NCBI GenBank assembly: GCA_026984895.1
Contig: JALSRF010000310.1
Coordinates: 1 to 10,971 of the forward strand
Length of the DNA stretch: 10,971 nt
Source: Paracoccaceae bacterium
GTDB lineage: Bacteria; Pseudomonadota; Alphaproteobacteria; Rhodobacterales; Rhodobacteraceae
Reading direction: 5' to 3'
Shown here piece by piece: positions 6,297-10,971 of the stretch; within the stretch, counting starts at the first letter, position 1, and every line of letters begins with the position of its first letter. The notes under the pieces were generated by a model that saw only the letters and a list, made by a program, of their open reading frames with translations, had not been told where the DNA came from and did no database searches. The position numbers and the translations under genes were made by a program.

Positions 6297-7007
6297 TCAC
6301 ACGACGATGAGCCCGCTGGCCAGCGCGCGCGCTACCGCATGGGTAGTATTCAGCGCGCCCAGCTTGTGGCGCGCGGCCTCGATATAGACGCGAAGCGTGT
6401 GTTCGGAAATCTGCAACTCGTTTGCCGCCTGTGCGCGGCTGAAACCCTTTGCAAGATAGGTCATCGCGCTCAGTTCGCGCGGCGAAAGGCTTGGGGCCGG
6501 GGCGCCGTCGGCGCCGGTTTCGAATTCCAGCGCCTTCTTGTTGAACTCATGGGCCAGTATCATCAGGTCGCGCGCGTTGCTGGAAATGAATGCCTCCCAT
6601 TGCTCGTCATCGCAGGAGTCATTGGCGGTAAAGAGCGCGAACTGCCCCTTGGGCCCGCGCAGCGGAATGGTATAGCCCTGGTTGCCGACGCCGTGTTCTG
6701 TCGCATCCTTGAAAAACGCGCGCGCGGCCTTCGACGACCAGTCGAGCTCTTTCCAGTTTACCGGCGTAAACCTCTGGAAACATCCGAAAATCACCGGATC
6801 GAGCCGCAGGTAGTCACGCTCCAGATAGCGATCGACCCATTGCGAACTGTAGGTGCCGGCGCCGAACCGCTCGCCCCGGCTGTTGACCCAATGGTATATT
6901 ACATGGCGCACCGCAAAGTGGTCGCGAAGCTGTTCGGTTGACGCCTGAAGTCCCTCGACATTCTCAGCGCGCTGCAATCCTTCGATCAGTCTTTCCAGTG
7001 CGTCCAA
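6297..7007 (-). CDS. luxR: LuxR-family autoinducer-responsive transcription regulator
   Basis: 236 residues. The N-terminal autoinducer-binding domain (about 1-165) has W57, Y61, D70 and W85 at the same numbers as TraR, plus a Gly at 111 near TraR G113. The C-terminal LuxR-type helix-turn-helix (about 173-236) has E178 and G188 of the invariant set, with Met instead of Leu at 182. It probably binds the lactone made by the adjacent LuxI and controls target genes. The start is a TTG at 7007: no ATG or GTG exists before the in-frame stop at 7068-7070, and TTG gives exact agreement with TraR numbering. A GCAGG sits eight bases upstream. The first 44 bases overlap the 3' end of the small upstream ORF, implying translational coupling and low initiation. 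Confidence 0.93.
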   Translation of the reverse strand: MDALERLIEGLQRAENVEGLQASTEQLRDHFAVRHVIYHWVNSRGERFGAGTYSSQWVDRYLERDYLRLDPVIFGCFQRFTPVNWKELDWSSKAARAFFKDATEHGVGNQGYTIPLRGPKGQFALFTANDSCDDEQWEAFISSNARDLMILAHEFNKKALEFETGADGAPAPSLSPRELSAMTYLAKGFSRAQAANELQISEHTLRVYIEAARHKLGALNTTHAVARALASGLIVV

Positions 7008-7170
7008 CTTCCCAACCTGCCAGTTCCTGGCCTTTCGCCTCGCAGGACGAAATCTCGCACGCTGCGATCAAGACCGCTTCATCCAGTTGACCGGCCAGCC
7101 CGACAAGCCCGTTTTCCGCCGCGAATTTCTTCAGGTCCGAGAGCACATCCACTATCCAGTCATTTGCCAT
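6964..7170 (-). CDS. Small conserved-looking protein encoded upstream of and overlapping luxR
   Basis: 68 residues from an ATG with AAGAGAG six bases upstream (7177-7183). The N-terminal two thirds (MANDWIVDVLSDLKKFAAEN, then GLVGLAGQLDEAVLIAACEI) are strongly helix-forming and amphipathic, with acidic and hydrophobic residues alternating. The last 20 or so residues are basic and lie over the luxR start. There is no signal peptide, membrane segment or DNA-binding motif. I recall similar small proteins (DW-I-DVL-DL--FA, then L--QLD) before luxR in Rhodobacteraceae, but cannot verify this here. Its position suggests it controls luxR translation, binds LuxR, or both; function unknown. The end overlaps luxR by 44 bases in a different frame. 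Confidence 0.7.
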   Translation of the reverse strand: MANDWIVDVLSDLKKFAAENGLVGLAGQLDEAVLIAACEISSCEAKGQELAGWEVGRTGKTDRRIAAR

Positions 7171-7181
7171 GTCAGTCTCTC

Positions 7182-7206
7182 TTAAGATTGGTTAACAGTT
7201 GGTAAA
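7182..7206. promoter_or_regulatory. Helically phased TTAA elements (CtrA-box-like)
   Basis: TTAA at 7182-7185, TTAA at 7192-7195 and TAAA at 7203-7206 recur every 10-11 bases, about one DNA turn. On the minus strand this includes TTAACCAA and TTTA-N7-TTAAC, one base short of the CtrA consensus TTAA-N7-TTAAC. A second near-match, TTAA-N7-ATAAC, is on the plus strand at 7282-7297. CtrA and quorum sensing are connected in roseobacters. The array touches the ribosome site of the small ORF, so binding would more likely repress than activate. This region is AT-rich, so chance is possible. Confidence 0.3.
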
Positions 7207-7253
7207 CACAACCTTAGCATGTAACGATTTTTTCCTAAATTCACGAATTTATA

Positions 7254-7271
7254 CTCCCCAATTCTGGGGAG
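7254..7271. promoter_or_regulatory. 18-bp palindrome/hairpin between ccr and the quorum-sensing genes
   Basis: CTCCCCA (7254-7260) and TGGGGAG (7265-7271) form a perfect 7-bp stem with a 4-base ATTC loop. On the transcribed strand it is followed directly by TATAAATT, which could be a -10 box for the small ORF and luxR, making this an operator, or a poor U-tract of a ccr terminator about 100 bases past the ccr stop. Both readings are compatible with the sequence. Confidence 0.5.
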
Positions 7272-7335
7272 AGGGCCGGAATTAACCGACTGATAACCCC
7301 GCCGATGCGGACAATATGGCAGTATAACCGGAACT

Positions 7336-7352
7336 GTTTCCAAATTGGAAAC
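7336..7352. promoter_or_regulatory. 17-bp near-perfect palindrome just past the ccr stop
   Basis: GTTTCCAA (7336-7343), one central A, TTGGAAAC (7345-7352). Beyond one mismatch the symmetry continues for two more base pairs on each side. This is operator-like symmetry for a dimeric regulator. On the minus strand a TATACT (7326-7321) lies ten bases from the palindrome's edge, so the palindrome would cover the -35 region of a promoter reading toward luxR. No T-run follows, so it is not a standard terminator. The regulator is unknown; it does not match the lux, tra, FnrL or PpsR consensus that I know. Confidence 0.5.
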
Positions 7353-7372
7353 GGTGTATTTCCGAATCGATC

Positions 7373-8656
<1,284 letters not shown>

Positions 8657-8732
8657 GGGGCATGGCTCCATCTGATGCCGCATTGCAGAATCGCGGCGGT
8701 TTTCCCGGTTGAATTACCGCTGGTCGGGAAAC

Positions 8733-8743
8733 TTTGCAACAAG
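8733..8743 (-). promoter_or_regulatory. ScfR/RamB-like TTTGCAA motif upstream of ccr
   Basis: TTTGCAA (8733-8739, plus strand) within AAACTTTGCAAC resembles the half-site bound by short-chain fatty acyl-CoA regulators (PccR of Rhodobacter; RamB of Corynebacterium), which control acyl-CoA assimilation. It lies about 80 bases upstream of the ccr GTG. Read toward ccr it is CTTGTTGCAAAG. Its TTGCAA is spaced 17 bases from a weak TAATTC, so it may also overlap a -35 box. Only one half-site is clear, so binding is tentative. Confidence 0.3.
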
Positions 8744-8780
8744 AGACAGGCGCAATTTGAAATTTTATGACCGCGCCGAT

Positions 8781-8844
8781 GCGCCTGTTGTCAGTTGCGC
8801 CCGCTGTCAGTTGCGCCTGTTGTCAGTTGCGCCCGCTGTCAAGC
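8781..8844. repeat. Four tandem 16-bp repeats over the acyltransferase 3' end
   Basis: Units: GCGCCTGTTGTCAGTT (8781-8796), GCGCCCGCTGTCAGTT (8797-8812), GCGCCTGTTGTCAGTT (8813-8828), GCGCCCGCTGTCAAGC (8829-8844). Units 1 and 3 are identical and 2 and 4 nearly so, i.e. a duplicated 32-bp pair. Because 16 is not a multiple of three, each copy places a TGA in a different minus-strand frame, and the acyltransferase stop is the one in unit 3. An inverted copy of the core, ACAGGCGCAA, lies at 8746-8755, closer to ccr. Read toward ccr each unit contains CTGACA or TTGACA, resembling a -35 box. It is a minisatellite or a direct-repeat operator. Confidence 0.75.
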
Positions 8845-10262
8845 GGGGCCTCTTGCGCCTGCGCTTTTGCGCCAGTGCGGCGCTCGGGCGGGCCGTTCTC
8901 ATGGAAATGCTCCACGGATGCGGCATAGTATTCCAGCAGCGCGCGTTCGCTGTCCACCACACGGATCCCGGCGGCGGTTTCGCTGATCATGCGGCGCATC
9001 AGCAGGTGGTTGATGGCCACTTCCACCTCCTTTTCCGGGGTCTCGCCCGCAGGGCGCACATGGGCGCCGCTTTCCAGCATCTCGCTCACCCGGCCGCACA
9101 CGCTCTCTATCACCTGCGCCCGACTCATCGCCCGGTCCGCCCGCAGCAGGCAGTCGGCCAGCAAGGGAACCGGCAGAACCGGCACCATGTCGCGAATGCG
9201 CGCCATCAGTTCCCGGCCGATGGCCGCGGTCAGATCGCCGTCGCACAGGCGCGAAAACCGTTCCAGCGAAACCGGCGCGCCGAAACTGACGGCCGCATAC
9301 CCATAGCGCAGGAACCGCCCGGTCAGGCGCTGATAGAGGTGCTTGACGAAATAGCGCGCCGCCGCCGACCAGCGAAACCTGAACCGCCGCCTGCCCGAGC
9401 GACCGGCGGCAATCAGCACCCGATCCTCAAGCACCCGGTCGTAGTTCAGCCCCACCGGCACGAAGGCGACATCGCGGCTCTTGCCGGGGACGAAGTCCGA
9501 CACGATGTAGCTCAGCAACCCGAGCTTGGGTTCGCCGACGCGCCCATCCAGGCTGAGCCCGCCCTCGGGGAACACCGCCTGCGCCACGCCCGCGGCCGTT
9601 GCCATCTGCACGTAGCGCGCCAGAACCCGCCGATACAGCGCATTGCGAGAGCGGCGGCGGATGAAATAGGCCCCCATCGCCTTGATCAGGCGCGACAGCG
9701 GCCAGACGCGCGCCCATTCTCCAACGGCATAGGAGAGCGCCGAACGGTCGGCGGCAAGGTAGGTCACCAGCACATAGTCCATGTTCGAGCGGTGGTTCAT
9801 GATGAAAACGATGGTCGCATCCGGGCTGATACGGCGCAGCGCTTCTTCGTCGAAATAGCCCAGCCGCACCCGGTAGAACGCCCGGCTGATCGCCCGCGCC
9901 AGCCGGATGGCGATGCCGAAATAGGCGGTGGCCGAAAACGACGGCACGATTTCGCGCGCATATCTGGTCGCTTCCTGAAAGGCGACCTCTTCGGGCACGC
10001 CGGTTTCGCGGGCATGTTCGGCCACCGCCTCGATCACCTTCTGATCGTAGATCAGGCGCTGGATCATGTCGTGGCGGCGCAACAGCTTGAACGGCTGGAT
10101 CGGGCGTTCGAGCCGCCGGTTGAGCCGGGCCACGACCCGCTCCATGCGGCGACGAAAGAACCAGCGCACCGAGGGCAGGAGCAGATGCGACAGCGCCGTG
10201 ACGGCCGCAAAGGCCAGGATCAGGACAAGAAGCCACAGCGGGATTTGGACCGTCTCAGTCAT
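8823..10262 (-). CDS. PlsB-like glycerol-3-phosphate acyltransferase
   Basis: Membrane-associated acyltransferase (PlsC/PlsB fold) predicted to transfer a fatty acyl group to glycerol 3-phosphate, or possibly to lysophosphatidate, in phospholipid synthesis. 479 residues, shorter than E. coli PlsB (about 800). Seen: an N-terminal membrane helix at 7-29, then a basic segment; block I NHRSNMD at 156-162 (catalytic H-x4-D, H157 and D162); block II GAYFIRRRSRNALY at 197-210; block III FPEGGLSLDGR at 231-241; block IV FVPVGLNYDRV at 267-277. In block III the common Arg after GG is Leu. The C-terminal 130 or so residues are helical with no known motif. Start at ATG 10262: longer frames run into the divergent ecm gene. 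No strong ribosome site is visible. The stop lies in a 16-bp repeat array. It sits between ccr and ecm. Confidence 0.88.
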   Translation of the reverse strand: MTETVQIPLWLLVLILAFAAVTALSHLLLPSVRWFFRRRMERVVARLNRRLERPIQPFKLLRRHDMIQRLIYDQKVIEAVAEHARETGVPEEVAFQEATRYAREIVPSFSATAYFGIAIRLARAISRAFYRVRLGYFDEEALRRISPDATIVFIMNHRSNMDYVLVTYLAADRSALSYAVGEWARVWPLSRLIKAMGAYFIRRRSRNALYRRVLARYVQMATAAGVAQAVFPEGGLSLDGRVGEPKLGLLSYIVSDFVPGKSRDVAFVPVGLNYDRVLEDRVLIAAGRSGRRRFRFRWSAAARYFVKHLYQRLTGRFLRYGYAAVSFGAPVSLERFSRLCDGDLTAAIGRELMARIRDMVPVLPVPLLADCLLRADRAMSRAQVIESVCGRVSEMLESGAHVRPAGETPEKEVEVAINHLLMRRMISETAAGIRVVDSERALLEYYAASVEHFHENGPPERRTGAKAQAQEAPLDSGRN

Positions 10263-10317
10263 CCGCTGAAGACTGACAGGGATTCGCCCGCGGGTAAATC
10301 CCGCCGGCACATCGCCA

Positions 10318-10355
10318 AGCCCGGAACCCGCCGGCGGGGGGGCGAGCCCGGAACC
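10318..10355. repeat. 27-bp-spaced direct repeat in the divergent gap
   Basis: AGCCCGGAACC occurs at 10318-10328 and 10345-10355, each followed by a CG-rich block, suggesting a small tandem duplication. Nearby, GCGGG-TAAAT-CCCGC (10290-10304) forms a perfect 5-bp stem 28 bases upstream of the acyltransferase ATG. These lie between the acyltransferase and ecm starts, so they may be in leader RNA of the acyltransferase. Confidence 0.5.
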
Positions 10356-10367
10356 GGCCGGGGGCTC

Positions 10368-10397
10368 TTGCCGCAGCGCAGAAAACGTGTTTATTAC
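10368..10397 (+). promoter_or_regulatory. Possible ecm promoter
   Basis: TTGCCG (10368-10373, preceded by C as in alphaproteobacterial CTTG -35 boxes), 18 bases, then TATTAC (10392-10397). Transcription would start near 10404, giving a leader of about 50 bases. Overlapping the predicted start, CTTGTTGCGC (10398-10407) is nearly complementary to GCGCGACAAG (10435-10444), a possible operator or leader hairpin before ecm. The -10 match is only partial. Confidence 0.3.
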
Positions 10398-10455
10398 CTT
10401 GTTGCGCCGTTCGCGGCACATCTGAAATTTTCTTGCGCGACAAGGGCCGCCCGCC

Positions 10456-10971
10456 ATGACCTCCCGCCCCGCCAAAGACCGCCCCTGGTTGTTTCGCACC
10501 TATGCGGGACATTCCACCGCCGCCGCGTCGAACGCGCTTTATCGCGCCAATCTTGCGCGCGGGCAGACCGGGCTTTCGGTGGCCTTCGACCTGCCCACCC
10601 AGACCGGCCACGACAGCGACCACGACCTGGCCCGCGGCGAGGTCGGCAAGGTCGGCGTGCCGATCTGCCACCTGGGCGACATGCGCGCGCTGTTCGATGC
10701 CATTCCGCTGGAGCGGATGAACACCTCGATGACGATCAACGCCACCGCCCCCTGGCTGCTGGCGCTCTATGTCGCCCTGGCCGAGGAACAGGGCGCCGAC
10801 ATTTCCGCGCTCCAGGGCACGGTGCAAAACGACATCATCAAGGAATATCTTTCCCGCGGCACCTACATCTGCCCGCCCGAGCCCAGCTTGCGGATGATCA
10901 CCGATGTCGCCGCCTGGACGCGTGCGCAGATGCCGTGCTGGAACCCGATGAACGTCTGTTCCTACCACCTG
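10456..10971 (+). CDS. ecm: Ethylmalonyl-CoA mutase (partial, 3' end beyond window)
   Basis: Coenzyme B12-dependent mutase that converts ethylmalonyl-CoA to methylsuccinyl-CoA, the step after Ccr and the epimerase. Only the first 172 codons are present; the frame is open to the last base. The ATG at 10456 has AAGGG nine bases upstream. Family sequence starts almost at once: PWLFRTYAGHS near 10-20, then ARGQTGLSVAFDLPTQTGHD near 34-53, then RMNTSMTINATAPWLLALY and LQGTVQNDIIKEYLSRGTYI. These are shared with methylmalonyl-CoA mutase, but the short N-terminus, the exact wording as I recall it for R. sphaeroides Ecm, and the nearby ccr favour Ecm. The B12-binding domain would be downstream. Divergent from the acyltransferase gene. 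Confidence 0.93.
   Translation, partial: MTSRPAKDRPWLFRTYAGHSTAAASNALYRANLARGQTGLSVAFDLPTQTGHDSDHDLARGEVGKVGVPICHLGDMRALFDAIPLERMNTSMTINATAPWLLALYVALAEEQGADISALQGTVQNDIIKEYLSRGTYICPPEPSLRMITDVAAWTRAQMPCWNPMNVCSYHL

Noticed and set aside
10263..10499. 79-residue N-terminal extension of the acyltransferase
   Set aside because: It would overlap the start of ecm on the other strand, is Pro/Gly/Ala repeat-derived, and the membrane-helix start at 10262 fits the family.

Overview
The window looks like a chromosomal segment of a high-GC alphaproteobacterium, most likely Rhodobacteraceae (the Rhodobacter/Roseobacter group). Reasons: a crotonyl-CoA carboxylase/reductase (Ccr) nearly collinear with the Rhodobacter sphaeroides enzyme as I remember it; the start of an ethylmalonyl-CoA mutase (Ecm); a LuxR/LuxI quorum-sensing pair directly behind ccr, an arrangement I recall from roseobacters; and a periplasmic protein of the alphaproteobacterial TIGR02186/Alph_Pro_TM family. 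Coding DNA is GC-rich, so long antisense reading frames are common. They were discarded.

Layout. (1) Positions 2-1683, plus strand: two permeases of a BmpA/YufPQ-type nucleoside or simple-sugar ABC importer, the first cut by the window edge. They overlap by one base. A regular array of nine G-runs (1698-1769) follows. (2) Positions 1960-3647, plus strand: a TauE/SafE (TSUP) membrane transporter translationally coupled to the TIGR02186 protein, with a TATAAT box just upstream. (3) Positions 3648-3893: a convergent gap with inverted repeats and a Gly/Ser-coding low-complexity stretch. (4) Positions 3894-7170, minus strand; read in transcription order: a small 68-residue ORF, luxR (TTG start inside that ORF), luxI, then a Dda/RecD-like SF1B helicase. 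(5) Positions 7373-8656, minus strand: ccr, separated from the quorum-sensing genes by about 200 bases of AT-richer DNA with two strong palindromes and phased TTAA elements. (6) Positions 8823-10262, minus strand: a PlsB-like glycerol-3-phosphate acyltransferase; a 16-bp tandem repeat (8781-8844) overlaps its 3' end and fills the space before the ccr control region. (7) Positions 10456-10971, plus strand: the first 172 codons of ecm, divergent from the acyltransferase.

How it fits together. Ccr makes ethylmalonyl-CoA from crotonyl-CoA and CO2, and Ecm converts it to methylsuccinyl-CoA; these are committed steps of the ethylmalonyl-CoA pathway for assimilating acetyl-CoA. LuxI makes an acyl-homoserine lactone from acyl-ACP and S-adenosylmethionine, and LuxR senses it. 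The neighbourhood thus joins C2/C4 acyl-CoA metabolism, phospholipid acylation and acyl-based signalling. Whether they share regulation is inference.

No wholly unknown multi-gene system is visible. The parts most worth follow-up are the small ORF overlapping luxR, the unexplained palindromes around the quorum-sensing genes, the 16-bp repeat array before ccr, and the G-run array behind the ABC genes. No gene-free stretch exceeds 300 bases.
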